From the NCBI GenBank assembly GCA_013398275.1, contig VZSE01014389.1:3702636-3766635 (forward strand): 64,000 nt of DNA. The letters run 5' to 3'. The notes below the pieces were generated by a model. The model saw nothing but the letters and a program-made list of their open reading frames with translations. It searched no databases and was not told the DNA's origin. The stretch comes from Promerops cafer (lineage: Eukaryota > Chordata > Aves > Passeriformes > Nectariniidae). The translations under genes were made by a program, and so were the position numbers. This document shows positions 12,201-27,200 of this stretch, in pieces (the stretch's first letter is position 1; every line of letters starts with the position of its first letter).

Positions 12201-15200
12201 CTGAATATTACTGTATTTTCAGAGCTGGAAATCTTGTTGTATACACGAGTTTAACATTTGAACTGTCTTTGGAGTGCTCTAAAAGCATAAATTAATTATG
12301 ACTAAATTCATAATGGCACATGGCATAATGGCACAGAGGTGATTTTACTTTAGATAATCAAACTTCACAGCACTTTTTGCCTACTCAAATAATTTCAAAC
12401 TACTATAGCCGTAGAAGGAATTCACCAATTTACACAGGCCAGGAGAGAGCATACGATTAGTACGCACAGTACCAAGTATGGCACTATCACATACAGTAAA
12501 AGTCCATTTTTGGTGGAGGATCTTACAAATATCCATTTCCAATTCTGAGTAATATGTTCATTTAATGTGAAGAACCAGAGTATTCAGCACATTTCAGTAT
12601 GCTACTGAAGTGCAGAATTTTTTTTTAAACAGCTATCTGAAAAATTACTCATCTGATAGAACCATTATAATACCTCAAGAGCATCATTGACAGCATCCAA
12701 TTTATCAGGCAGATTTCCTGTCATTTGCACCCTTTCTTCCAGATTGTTTAGCCAAGCTGTTTCTAAATCAAGATACTGAAGCAGCTCAATCCAACAGGAC
12801 CACACTTCCTAGGAGCAACAGATAAGAAAAAAATTAGCCTAGAATGCCAGGCATAGCTCATATACCCTATGAACAACTTAAAGATATGTGTCTGAGAAAT
12901 CACCTAAAAGAGACAAGTAGAAAATATTAAACAACATGTCACAGTACAGTATGTTCTAGACAGAAAAACATGCAGCCCTATCAGGAAGATAGAGAGAAAG
13001 GAGCATAGTAGTCTCTAAACTCATATTGAAATTATCACAGGCATAAAGGTTCATGCAACTATGTAAGAATGTAACAAAATGCATTGGATCCTCTTTGAAA
13101 GATAGGACATACACACCCTACCCCAGACCATAATCTCATGTTCTAATTATTATTGGATTTCAACCTTTAATTTCTGGTAAATTCATTTTGCAATTTTGGA
13201 AGACACACAGATCAATAACAGATCTGTAAGACAAGTTTACTTATTTGCAGAAGCATTGAATACAATTATAAAAACAAAGCTAGATGGTGTCTCATGGATT
13301 CCAAAGACATCATCTCAAGGGAAAGTAATCTTGGAAAGGAGTAAAATGCATTTATGCTGAAGGTACTGTATTCAGACATTTTCAGTGTCCTTCTCTGTTC
13401 CCATCTTGTGCCGCCTGCCTTCACTTTACAGAATCACAGAATCACCTAAGTTGTAAAAGATCTGAGAGATCATCCAGTCCAATCTGTGACCAAACACCAC
13501 CTTGTCAACAAGACCATGCCACTTAAATGCCACATCCACTCTTGCCTTAGACACCTCCAGGGACAGTGACTCCACCACCTCTCTGGGCAGCCCATTCCAA
13601 TGTTTAACCATTCCTTCTGTGAAGAAATTCTTCCCAACCACTAACCTAAACCTCCTCTGGAGCAGCTTGAAGCCATTTTCTCTCATCCTGTCACTGGCCT
13701 CAGAGAAGAGGCCAAACCCCACCTGGCTACACTCTCCTTTCAAGCAGTTGTAGAGAGCAATAAGGTCACCTCTCAGCCTCCTTATCTCCACACTAAACAC
13801 TCCCAGTTCCCTCAGGAGCTCCTCACTTGTGCTCTAGACCTTCTAACCAGCTTTGCTGCTCTTCTCAGCACCCCAATGTCCTCCTTTTAATGAGAGGCCC
13901 AGAACTGGACAATGCACTCAAAGTGTGGCCCCACCAGAGCCAAGTACATACAGAGGGACAATTACTTCCCCAGTCCTGCTGGCCACACTAACACATACCA
14001 AGATGCCATTCTGAGCCACCAGGGCACACTGCTGGCTCACATTCCGTGGGTGTGTATCAGCATCCTCAGGCCCTTTTTTCATTGGACATCTTCCAGCTGC
14101 CCTTTCTTCAGGCTGCAGCACTACATGAGATTGGTGCGACCCAAGTGCAGCACCTGGCACTTGGTCTTGTTGAACTTCCTATCTTTGGCTTCAGCCCACC
14201 AAATCAGCCTGTCCAGATTCCTCTGCAGAGCCTTCCTACCCTCCACTAGATCAATACTTCCACCCAACTTGGTGTCATGCACAAATTTACTAAGAGTAGA
14301 CTTGAGACACTCATCCAGACTGTCAATAAAGGAATTGAACAGATATTTCTAAGCAGAGAGCTATCATTCTTGCCTCCAAAGTGTGGCATTTCCCCCGGAT
14401 CCGATTGCACAGTAGCTGGTAGTTCTCCAGCACAACATTCAACTCAGTTGCCAGGTCGTGACCACTGGACGGCACTTTGGTGGCCAACATCTTGATGTTG
14501 TCTTTGAGAATCTTCACCCTCACCTCCTTCTGCAACACATCCTCCTTCGCTCTCTGTTAACAAAACATATTACGCTATCAACCTTCAATTGCCTTACACT
14601 CAGCTACTCACCACTCAAATCAAAGATAAGCAGTTTCCCACTGGAGGTCTTGCTGCCAGTGTATTTCTTGGGCCTGAACACAACAAAATGCAGCACTAAC
14701 TTGCATGGAATTCAGGTCATGTTAGCAAGTGTTGAAAGATCCTGTTTTATTATATAACAGATATATTTACCATTTATGGTTTGTTCATTAAAAAAGCCTC
14801 ATGACTCAAAGTAAAAAAAAAAATTAAGTTCAGTGCTATTTCTATGCTATCATGCAAATACAAAAACCAAATTAACCAGAAGTAAAAAATGTTTGCTAAA
14901 AACAAGTATATCAGGAAGAAAAAGGTAGGGGGAATTTACAGAAATGATGAGTCTGAGAGCTCAGCAACTATCTCCCAAAGTTACCCAGGAAAGATGACGT
15001 AATGACCCAGGACACGAGCAACTACAAAGCTGGAACCTCCCTCACAGCTGCTGGGTGTGCTCAGGAGCATGCAAAAAGGACAGCTAGAAGAATTCCTTCC
15101 ATCTAGCTACACTCAGAGGAGCCTGGCAACACATATACAGGGTAAGTACAGTACAACTCCCAACACGCATGTCTGGAGAAACTGTATTATCACTTGTCAA

Positions 15201-18200
15201 ATTTTGCCTTAGCCAGAACTGAAGAAGCATAGCTGGAAGACGATCAGGCAGACCAGTCTGAGTCTCCCTGCTGAGACAAATAAAAGCCTCCAGAAATAGA
15301 CACTGTTCTGTATCTTTCTTTTCAAGTTTCAAGAACAGTTTTATGAAGTTGAAATACCTCTGATAAATAAGGCACTGCACTATATAGTAGAATTTCACAT
15401 AATTTTTGTACATCTATTTCAAGATGTCTTCTAAATGTAAGGCAAAAAGAAAATCAGTTAATAGAAGGACAAAGAACAGAAAATTTTGGAAATATATTTT
15501 ATGGCGGGATTTTCTAAAACCACCCAGCCTTATCTTAATCTTATTCCTCCTAATGTCAGGAGTTCCACTCTCTGTTCAAATGAGAGCAGAACTGGCAAAC
15601 TTAAAACCACATGCAAAAATGAGCCAGATCCAGAGAGTGCTCTTTCCCAGACCTAAAGGTAGTCTCAGGATAATATTGTTACTGCAAATGAAAGGGAATT
15701 GTAAGTGTTACAATAAGCTTACGGGCTCACTGACATAACTGTCATAATATACATAATATAATCTGGATTGGGCAAAGGTAAATGTGCTAGAAGTCTCACA
15801 CAGTTGCCAATAAAAAAGGCTCTTTCTTTGCTTGGCTTGTGTTCAGCCAGCTGTCAGACTATGTGATCTCAAATGGCTTCAAAGGACATGAATATATTAA
15901 AACTCTCATTAAGGACTGCTTCAGAAAAACCCTTCAAAAAGGACAACTCAAAACTTCAAATAGCTTTGTCAAAGGACTTGTAAGGGAGAAATTTTTTTTA
16001 TGGTCCATCAAGTAACAGTATAGTGGATACTCATTTAAAAAGTGTACACACAAGTCAAAATATTTAGGAAGATGACTGAACTCTTAGATTAAAAAGCAGA
16101 GAATTATTTACGCTGTACATATATCCAAGAAAACTATCTGTTCAACTGACAATATTATAATGAGACCAAACTATCTCCTTCCTCTCCATTTATTTGGCCA
16201 CCAGACTCAAAACTAGAGAAGCAGGGACCAACATCACTCACTAATCCTTGTGGATCTCTTCCAACTCATGATATTAAAAAAATCACTGTTTGCAACACAT
16301 GATGAACACATGATAACCTTACAACACACCTGTTTTCAAGTGATTTTCTAAATGTGGAGTTACAATATTTAGGGGACAAGAAACTGAGGTATAAGAGATA
16401 GAAGCAGAAGAATGTTTTCACAGCTACTAATTTAGATAGAAATAAAAGATGACACTATACCTTTCTCAAAGTTTGTCTCCTGTTGAGCCTCCTGGCTCCT
16501 GTTGAGCCTGACTCAACAGCTGAGCAAGCTGTTATTTATTACGAACTCCCTATCCCTCATGGCCAAAAAGAACATCTGCTTTTATAGTTTATGCTTTAAA
16601 AATCAAAAATTTCACAAAGCAAAGATGAAAAATGCCACTAATCTTGTCATGACCTGAGCTCCTTTCCACAAATATAATTCCATAAAAGGTCAACCCCAAA
16701 GCCGTAATGTTTTGTTTCTCTTCAATCAGGCCTCTACAATGAGTTGGCATTGCTGACCTTCATTTCCTCTACTGCATTCTCTAGCTCTTCAGGGGACTTG
16801 TATTCAAAATCTTTCTCCAAATATTCTTCTTCAGCTTGGGTCATCCATTCCTGCATCTCTGCCAAATCCTTCTTCAGATTTACAGCTTTTTCCTGACTTT
16901 CAGACAGGCGATTTTTCTGACTAATGATCTAGAATCCAAGGTGGAGAAAGAAATAGCAGCTTTGTTACTTAAATGTCCTTGTACATGTGAAAAACCTCAA
17001 GTCTCTGTTAAAATGTTTTACTACCAAAACATTTTCAGGCCTTTTTAATTAACGAAGCACTTTTACATGCACACGCAAATTTGTGAATCCTTTTTAGCAG
17101 ATCAACAAAATCTAAAAGTGAAAGAAGGAGAAATTTTACTTTCCCTTTTTCCCTTCATAGGGGGAACAATCTCTGGGAAAGTCAGACAGAATAAAATCTT
17201 TTCTGATTACAAGTATCATATAGTTAGATATATCATTATACTCAGAATAAAACACTCTTCAGGTCTCACTTCTTTCCACAGCCCAGACACTCTGAATTCT
17301 ATATCAACAGCAAGGCTCTCCAACACAGATTTTCATCAGCAATTACAACAAAAGAAGTATGTTTCTACAGACAGCAGGAAACTTCCAGCCAAAACAACCA
17401 ACCAAATACACTGGAGTGGTAGTCTATTTATAGCCTTTTATTTTTCAAAGCTTCTTGGAAACAGATAAAAACTATACAGGGACAGCATAATATTTCAGAC
17501 TTCAGAAACAACAAAAAAAGTCGGACTTTCCTCCCACACTCTCCAGAAAGAGCAGCATAAAGCAAAGTGAACAAATTAATTTTTAATTACGAACAATTAA
17601 AGAGTTTACTTTGCTTCTTCCAGTCAGGTACCAAGAAATGTGTGTATTCAAGTTGGACTTCAGGCACTTTGACAGTGAAACAAGTAAAACATTCTCATCC
17701 CACTGTTTCCTCCTCACAATCCCCACAATGCCACACAACCAGACAGCTGCAGTAACAAGCAAGCACCAGCAACATGTGGAGAACTCACCTGTTTGCTCAG
17801 CTTCTCCCACTGAGTCTGGCAGTCTACTAGCCTAGACTTTGTCCAAGTATTTATGCTCGCGATAGGCTGAGCTCTTAAAGCAGCCTCTACTTCTTTCATC
17901 TCTTTCAGTGATGGTTCAATTGTCTCCATTTCATTGATAAACATCTGAACACACATCAGAGAAAATTAATGTTGTTCTTCAGCAAGATAGCACATTAATT
18001 TTTAACAGTATCAATGATTTTGCAACTTTTAATTATTCCAGAAAAAGTTTTTGGAGCAGATCAATACTGTGATCAGATCAATACCAGACTGCTTAAAATA
18101 ATCCTTCAGTGATTCAAAACGTCAGAACTATGCAACTAAAGAACAAAGTACAGCTTGCCATAAACAGCATAAACATTTTCATTTGCCAAATGCCAACATC

Positions 18201-21200
18201 AAAACATTTGAAGGTACACTAATTACTTACTATAAGATGAAATTCTACATAACTGTGATCATTATGTGCCATTGACTAGCCAGGACTCTTCCTTGTAAGT
18301 AGATACAATTCTAAATTTTAGGACTTTCATCAGTTATTTGCTTCTTACTTTTACTACTCTTGGAAATTTAATGCAGAAGGCACTTTTCACCCACAGGTTC
18401 AATTCCATAATCACAAAAAATTGGGGAAAATATATAAACCTTTTATAGAGGAAATAATGCCAACTTGTAGACAGGTATTTGTTACTACAGTGAAGACCTT
18501 TGAAAAGCACAAAATATTATAGCTGCAAAAAAGAAACCAACTCAAACATGCTCTGAAGAAAGAACAATTTTTCTGGTGGGCATAATGTGCTATGGACAGT
18601 ACTTAATACAAGCAAAATAATAAAGAAGAGATGCTACATGCTATTTCAAAAGACTCCTTATAAGAGCAAAACTCACCATGCACTGGTCAAGTTGCCTTTG
18701 AAGTCCTTCAGTATCCCCTTGAACAGCCTTTTCTGTCTTTAAGAAGTCCTTCACACCATCCATCCACTTCTGAACAACTTTTGAGTCAGTCTAAATCAAA
18801 TACAGTAAGGAAGAGTTGATACATTGCTGTGATGAAGAATGTATGGCTGTTATATTTCAAATTTTAGCAGCTAGCAAAGGGTATTCTACAAGCTGCTGGC
18901 ATAGTCTTGGTTTGAATCAGACCAACTTTTGTTTAATTTTTGGGTTTGTTTTGTTGGGTTTTTTGCAGGAAGAGGGGTGTCCCAAGTTCCTCTGTTCTCA
19001 GATTTATATGAATATTAAATTCACAAAAGTGATATTCTTCCATCCACCAGAGCATGGTTTAAGTGACACTGCACTGTTCCAGGCTATCTATCACACCAAA
19101 GCACAGGATCAGGTAAGGAGGAGAGCATGGCTTCAAGAATTATGTGGTTACTCTTCACATGAAGGACCTGGCGGAAGGCTGGAAATATGCCTAAAAACTA
19201 TGATGAAAAAAGTGCATGACTGTTTCCACACTTGTTTGAAAACTGCACTCCCAAGGAAAAGAGAAGGCCCTATAAAAATACATATGTGGAAAAGAGGCAT
19301 GGATAATGCTCAACCTACATGCTGGGAAAGCCATTTGCATAAGCAAGACACACAGAGGAAAAAGACCCCAGAGGATCAGACCAACCACTAAAATTAAAAA
19401 AAATAGCCTAGCTGTTTGAGGCCAATAGCAGCTACTGTACTCACTGGAGCAACTCTTGGGGAAAAAAGTAAACACGCTCAATTTCAGAATTATGTGATCT
19501 AACAATTGGCAGTTGCCTTGTACCCTGCAATGAGGTAGGAAGGGAAGGAGGGAGGGAAGGAAACAGAAGCATTGCCATCTCCTTCCCATGCAATCGTGGA
19601 TGCTCCAAATCATCCTTACCAACAAAGAGCACAAAGAGGGATTTTCGTTCCCCTGGTTCAACCAACTTATGTGGTTGACATTTTTTATTAATATAGTTGG
19701 ACTTCTTCTACTTAACATTTTTGGACTATTTGGTTGGAGTTTTTAATAGATGGCATCTATTTATCCTGACACAATCATCATCATAGAACAGCTTCACCTT
19801 CTACTCTGCATGTCACAGAGGAGGAAAGCATACACTTCGTTTTCTTAAAAACCTTAGACTAACAGTTTTTTCAAGATCAATATGCTACACACTGTTTCTC
19901 AAAAAAAGGTCTGCATTAAAGAAAACCCATTAGACTAAGATCATGTTTATTTTTAGATCAATGCTACCATTAGAGGTCAAAGTCATGACATTTTCTTCAT
20001 TCTTTTTCCATTTTGGGGGAATTTCCTGCAGATGATTAGCCTGAAAATCACTTTCCAAAAAACAGACCCTAGGACGCTTAACAGTGAACCATGGCTTAAT
20101 GTAAAAAAAAAAAAAAAGTATTTATAAAGGCTGCCTTCTGACAAGGCAGTTTAGCACACAACTAATTTAGCTTTCTTACAATAAGCTATTTACATAAGTA
20201 GCTGAAGGGAATTAAGTGGGATTACTCAAAGTTAGACACACATCTAAATAACTTGCTGAATCACAAACCAAGCCTAAAAAAAATTAAGTAAATGCTCCTG
20301 CACTGCACAGGTAAGTAATTATCAGTGGTCAAATAACCAGTGTAGGCTGTTGATGTACAAGAGTTCACAATTTTTAGACATGAACATCCTCATCATGAAA
20401 TGGTTTGGGCTGGAATGGACCATAAAGATCATCCAACCCACCCGCCATGAGTAGGGACATCTTCCACTAGACCCCATCCAAATGGGCCTTGAACACTTCC
20501 ACGGCTGAAACATCCACAGCTTCTCTGGACAACATGTTCCAGTGTCTCACTGCCCTAACAGTAGAGAATTTCTTCCTAATATCTGATCTAAACCTACCCT
20601 CTTTCAGTTTAGAACCCATTATCCCTTGTTCTATCCCTACAAGCCCATGTAAAAAGTTCTCCTTCAGGCCTCTTGAAGGTCCCTTTTAGGTACTGGAATG
20701 CTGCTATAAGGTCTTCCTTAGAGAGCTTCACTTCTCCAGGATCAGTTTTTGACATTTATTCCCGGCAGGAACAAAGATACAATGTGCTGAATCTTAACTT
20801 GTTCACTCCTAGGAAAACCACATAACGTACAGCCATGCAGCAGATTTAAAAGATCTGAAAGTGACACATAATCAAAGATGCAGCAAGCCATACATTACTA
20901 GAGGTATGATAACAGAACACAAGATAAAGAAAATTTCTTCCAGAAAAAACAAGATGCAAAACTGATAAAATGAGCCTTGTCTACTCTTCCCATCACATGA
21001 CTATTACAGTCTCCCAGTGAAACATCACTCCCAGTTCATGTCCCTAATGCATGTGTTGTCAGCTTGGGGGAGCCTCTATCACATCACAAATAACAGAAGA
21101 GCCACCTAAAGCAGCAGGACTCACAGGCAGATCTGCCACTGACATGCTAATCAGACTAACAAGGGCATCTTAGTCATTTTTCACCTGTCCACTCACTGTT

Positions 21201-24200
21201 AAAATGAAAATATTTATATTGTTTCTTTTCAGAAACCTAAATGTGAGGAGTGTTGTTTTGGGAAATGTCAATTTTTAAAGGTGATTTAGGAAAAAAAAAT
21301 GAAACATTAAAAATAAACTAATACTTGCATGTAGTTGATCATAAACCACATGTCCTCCAAGCACTGAGATTCACTTTTTTTTCTCCTCCATATAATTTTT
21401 TTTCTTTTAATAGCCACGTGCTTCAATTTTTCTGTTAGCCAAGGAGATGCTGCCAAGCCATTCTCCAAACTCATCTTGTGTCTCTGGTTTGGTGTTTGCA
21501 CCAGGACCATACACTAAGGCTGCCATACCAATCTTTCCTGCAGTACAAGTTACATCCTGGTGTGCCCAGTGGTGTCCAAAGCACTTTTATTCAATTTGTT
21601 CCAGACTGTCATTTTTATTTATACAGTATTAAACCACAAAAATCTCTGTATAGATAAGTACCAAAGGAAAAATCAGAGAATATAACACAACCGTCCAGCC
21701 ACTGACAGCTTTACAAAACATTTAGAAAACACAGGAATTGTGTACTTAAAAATACAGTTCATTAGAAAACACAATGTAAGCCCCATATTTCAATAGATAA
21801 CATCACTAGGTATTTCTTTCATTTTATTTACTTAATAATTATAATAATAGTTTAATATTACAAAGCAACTATTTAATAATTGCTTCCTTTGTTTCTTCTG
21901 CCATAATTTCCTTTTTGGCTTCCGTACTTTTAAGGTAACAGGAAAGTTTCTAACATCTTCCTGAGGACCTAATTCTGTTCTTAGAACAGTGGGATTTTTT
22001 GTCTTGCAGAATTCCATAGGCATGTGTATATATTTATAAAATATGTAAGAGGGCTGAATAACCTTTATTTTTTAACTGTCCTTCCTGTCACTTCAGAGGC
22101 CATGGCTGGAACTGGAAAAGTCATTCTACTCAAGCATTTTCTTCACTCCCTTTTCTAAGTTCCTTGTACTAATTCTCCATTACTGTTCACCAAAACCCCA
22201 CTTGAAGATGGTTTTCTGTAGCAGGCATGGAATTACACTTTAAGACTAGTGGGCATCTGACACCAATCAGACTGAAGATCATCAGCCCCTACTGGGATCA
22301 ACAGCACAGCTGGCATATCCTTGACCTTAGCATAACCTTTGCTTATGGAAAGAGAGGGACACTAATTTTAAGTGAAAAGTACTTCTGTTAGAAGACAAAA
22401 TAATATCCTGAGCACATTAGAATTCCACTTCTTTGCTGCTACAAATACACTATATATGCTTTCAGCCTCTGCCAGTCTAGTGGACCATCAACATTCCACT
22501 TCTCCATCAGTTTCATCTGGACTCCTGCAGGAACACTGAGAAAGAAAAGTCTCCAAAGAAACTGAGTTAGGCAACCCAAAAAAAAAATCCTTTCATTTTA
22601 CCTCAAATATTCTCAACTTTGGCATAATTTCCTCCAGTAGTTTAACATCTTTGGAAATCTTGAGCTTTAACTTGTCCCAGCGTCCCTGCACATCCTTGAA
22701 CTCTCGCATGTAGGTGTTTTTTACGTCCGAAGATGCATGCTTCTCCAAAGCCTTAGTTTCTTCAGCAAGTTTATCTACCCTGGGCTTCTGGGTTTCCAGT
22801 GTCTCACGAACTGTCTATAACAAAGGAAAAAAAAAAGTCTCCTTCCAGTATTAGCCATACAATAGGTACACACTTACATACAAGTGCAAGTACATAAAAA
22901 GTTTCGTTGTGCAGAGGGTAGACTCAGTGAAGAGTGGTACTCCAGTTACAGTAGTTACTGCAGCAGAGATGTCCAAACAACCTTTTAAGCAGCAAAACCT
23001 TCAGCTGCTGTACTGGTGCAGCAGCAGAGACTACAGAAGGGGTAGCAAAGCTCGGCCTCACTGCTCAACATGCCCAGGCACCTACGCCTCCCGTGTGCCG
23101 CGCAGTACCGGCACTCAAGTCAACCAAGCAATGGCTGTGCCACACTGCATTCACAGAGGAAGCTGCAATGCAGACAGACCAGGACCTCAGTATTTTCATT
23201 CCCCCAAGTTTGTTTTTTAAAAGCACATGCAAACCAGCTGAGTGTGTTCTTCCAAGTTTTGTAAAGTGAAATATAATGTCTTAGTCGCAAAACCAGCTCT
23301 GGATACTCAAGTTTTGAAAACTGCTTTCCCAGATGGGATACAAGGAGGATATATTCTGAATAGATTCACTATGACATTGCTGATATAAAGAGTCACTTGA
23401 TTTGAAAGAGCTAATTTACTAATATGGAAAATAACAGCTGAAGGCATAAGCCAAAACATGAAAAATGCTGCAATTTCATTGAACTCATCATTTTGATTAC
23501 TGTGCTTCAAATGTGCTTAAAAGAAATTCACAACAAACACATGAAATGATTATTAATTTAATGGATTTAATTTTCTAGTATATACATTTAATATGTACAA
23601 GCAGGATGTGTGCATACATATTTTGCTGTACTTTTACTGAGGAAGAATCTTTTTTAAAACTTTCATGTTCTCAAATCTACTTTACATTTATCATGTTTCT
23701 TTTCTTGCAAAGTGTACCATTTCCTCTAAGATGGGTAGAGGTAGCAATGAGACTGGGAGGAGGGATGTATATTTCAGCAAACAAGAACTTTCTGTGCAGG
23801 AGACCACAGATGAAGCAGTTATCAGTGCCTGCTATAGTGCAGAGAAAGCTGAACAATCCCAAGGTCCACATGCAGCTCCTCATAAACACTTTGTTCCCCT
23901 CTCCTGTCACACTTTAAAGCATCTACACTAGCATAGTATGTCCTTTCAGGGTGATTAGTCTCTGAAGAAAACTGGGCAGAGGCAGGAAAAGACAAGCCTC
24001 CAAAGGCTAAAGGCCATTGCAATTAACATCGCATATGGACCAGAAAATCTCCACCAAGTTTAAACAATACAGAAGGAAAACTAAAGAGAAAACAAAAGAA
24101 TCAAAGCTTGTTTTAATCTCCTGATTCAAAAAACCCCAAAGCATTAGTGCCTCTGTTTGCTGGACTTCTAAAAATCATCGCTCTGCTAAATAGAGAAGGA

Positions 24201-27200
24201 TATAACAACCTCTCTGCACCCAGCAACCAGAGCTCAAGAGCTCCTCCAGAGTCACCTGCAGCCTTATTAGGCCACCACACAGGGAAAAATACATGCTTCT
24301 GAATTGGAGAGTGGTGGAGCAGGCAGGGAAGTATTTATTGAGTTTTTTCAAACAAAAAAAAGGGGGGAAAGTACTGGAGATGCAGAATTCTCCCCCAGTA
24401 GAGAATTCATCCCTGTCCCAGTATCTGGTACTTGCAAAGCAGCTGTCATCTATAATTTTTTATCTACTTTATAAGCTCACAACAGGAAACAAAATATTGT
24501 CTGTACTGGACAGAATTTTTATATCAATTACCTTTATGGCTCACAAGCACTGTTTCACTTTGATAAGCAGTCTGGAGGTCAGAGAAGTATAGTTAGTCTC
24601 TCCAAACACCTGAGCAGGATGCAGCAGGATGGGTTTGTTAACCAGCTGACCCTTTGTTTAAGCAGGCAGACCCCTCACTCCTGTGTGGGCTTTACCCAGA
24701 GCTTGGACGGGAGGGTTGAAAGCCTGCACACCACAGTCCCTTCAGGTGGGCAGAGGCAGGGTCAGAGTGCCCGCCCTGCCCCAGGGAGGGACATGGCCTC
24801 CCAAGGACAGAATCAGGCCAGGCACAGGCATGACTGTGGTGCGGCTCAGGCAGGTGCAGCTCCCAGCTCCTGGNNNNNNNNNNNNNNNNNNNNNNNNNNN
24901 NNNNNNNNNNNNNNNNNNNNNNNNNNNNNNNNNNNNNNNNNNNNNNNNNNNNNNNNNNNNNNNNNNNNNNNNNNNNNNNNNNNNNNNNNNNNNNNNNNNN
25001 NNNNNNNNNNNNNNNNNNNNNNNNNNNNNNNNNNNNNNNNNNNNNNNNNNNNNNNNNNNNNNNNNNNNNNNNNNNNNNNNNNNNNNNNNNNNNNNNNNNN
25101 NNNNNNNNNNNNNNNNNNNNNNNNNNNNNNNNNNNNNNNNNNNNNNNNNNNNNNNNNNNNNNNNNNNNNNNNNNNNNNNNNNNNNNNNNNNNNNNNNNNN
25201 NNNNNNNNNNNNNNNNNNNNNNNNNNNNNNNNNNNNNNNNNNNNNNNNNNNNNNNNNNNNNNNNNNNNNNNNNNNNNNNNNNNNNNNNNNNNNNNNNNNN
25301 NNNNNNNNNNNNNNNNNNNNNNNNNNNNNNNNNNNNNNNNNNNNNNNNNNNNNNNNNNNNNNNNNNNNNNNNNNNNNNNNNNNNNNNNNNNNNNNNNNNN
25401 NNNNNNNNNNNNNNNNNNNNNNNNNNNNNNNNNNNNNNNNNNNNNNNNNNNNNNNNNNNNNNNNNNNNNNNNNNNNNNNNNNNNNNNNNNNNNNNNNNNN
25501 NNNNNNNNNNNNNNNNNNNNNNNNNNNNNNNNNNNNNNNTATTTAAATTATATTATATTATTATATCAAGAATAATCCATAGTATTTAATATATATACTA
25601 CTCAAATTTAGTATTTTGCATTTTTAAGCTTTACACATATCTACTATTCATCTGCAAATACACACACAGATATTAACTAGATAAAGAAAACACAGTATAG
25701 AAAATACATACTAAATTAAATATACACACTATATATAGGAACTACATAAGCTAGTATTTATAAATGTGTGTGTGTATATATATAAATGCATAGAACACAT
25801 TAGTGTGGGCTTCTGTTTTGCTTCCTTTTTTACATTTTTTTAATATATGTACCCACACAAATATGTAAAAATAGCAGCTTTCAGCCTGTTGCCAGAACAA
25901 AAACACCATCTAGGAAGAGTCAAAAGGGAACTAAAGTTTGGATGGAGTGTCTGTTTGCCATCTTCAACCACATCTCAAAATTTGTTTGATCCAGCCCTGT
26001 GCGGAATCCCAGGCAGGAGGCAGCAGCTCACTAGCATTTCAGAATGAAAACAACCAATTGGAATAACTGCAGCAAACAGGATTTTGCTTGTAAGTCCTGT
26101 ACTGTGGTATGCACATTCTCTGGCCCTGGATTCCTAAGCAATTTTGTTACTGCCACATGTGAAACTTAATCTAAGCCTTGTTCTGACTCACCAGGTAGCT
26201 TTTCAACAGCTTACTGTCAGAACTGTCCTACCATTTATAAAAATGAGTCAACATTTTTGTGAGAATCAGAGTTATCCAGCTTCCTCTTCTCAAAAAGCCA
26301 GATCAATTTAAAGAGGGGGAAACATTAATAAAAAACATATAGGTGCACTGTCACTAAACAACAGAAAATCTTTAAAGAGAAGAAAATAGTTAGAATAGTT
26401 TCCCAGTGACAAAAATATTGAGTCAATTCCCATCTAAAAAATACCCACAGAGATGGGACTGAGTAGCACTCCATAGGGGAATTTTCAGAGGCTCAAACAG
26501 GAGCCATAAGAGGAGCTGGCCTTCTGTCAGTCAAAGCCTGCCAAGTTCATAAATGCCTAAGTCACACCACCAGTTGTTTCCACCAGTTACACAGCTCTGG
26601 AAGTTTCTACCTTGCAGCAATTCAAACTATGCCGTAAATAAACAGCTAAAACCCTGAACTGACATTTCCCTCTGTTCGTCAGCAATATAACTTCTCCACA
26701 GGTTGTCTCATTCAAAAGACACACAAACACAAATTTAATGTGTTAGAATATATATAGTCTTTCTACCAAGCAATAACTGGTTCAAGTATGCCAATAACAC
26801 CTCAAGTGATGCATGACAAAAAAAAAATATTTTTGTCACATGATATATAGTTACCAAAATATAAAATACCAATAAAATTACTCACAAGTACATGAACTGA
26901 AAACAGCTATAAAATAACAACTTGTCACAGTAAGAATGAAAACATACCCTTGTAATTTTAACATGGCTGCCACATACTTTATTCATACAGTTTTCTGCAT
27001 GGATATAACTGAAGTATGCAGTCCTGGTGCAACACAACGTATAGATGACCTAACAATTTAGTAATTGAGCCTATTTTTACTACACACAGAATAGAGTGTT
27101 AATGCTCTTCCATTTGGGGCTATTAATAAAAGACTTCCTCAAATTACTCTGAAACAAAAACTAAGAAAAGAAAATCTCTTACAAGTCTGTGCTGTTGCTA

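Noticed and set aside
13426..14352. Open frames of up to 146 codons on both strands
   Set aside because: They lie in a CR1 3' region that is non-coding or decayed; none resembles an intact protein.
24619..25575. Very long plus-strand open frame of about 318 codons
   Set aside because: It is open only because the N run is translated as unknown residues.
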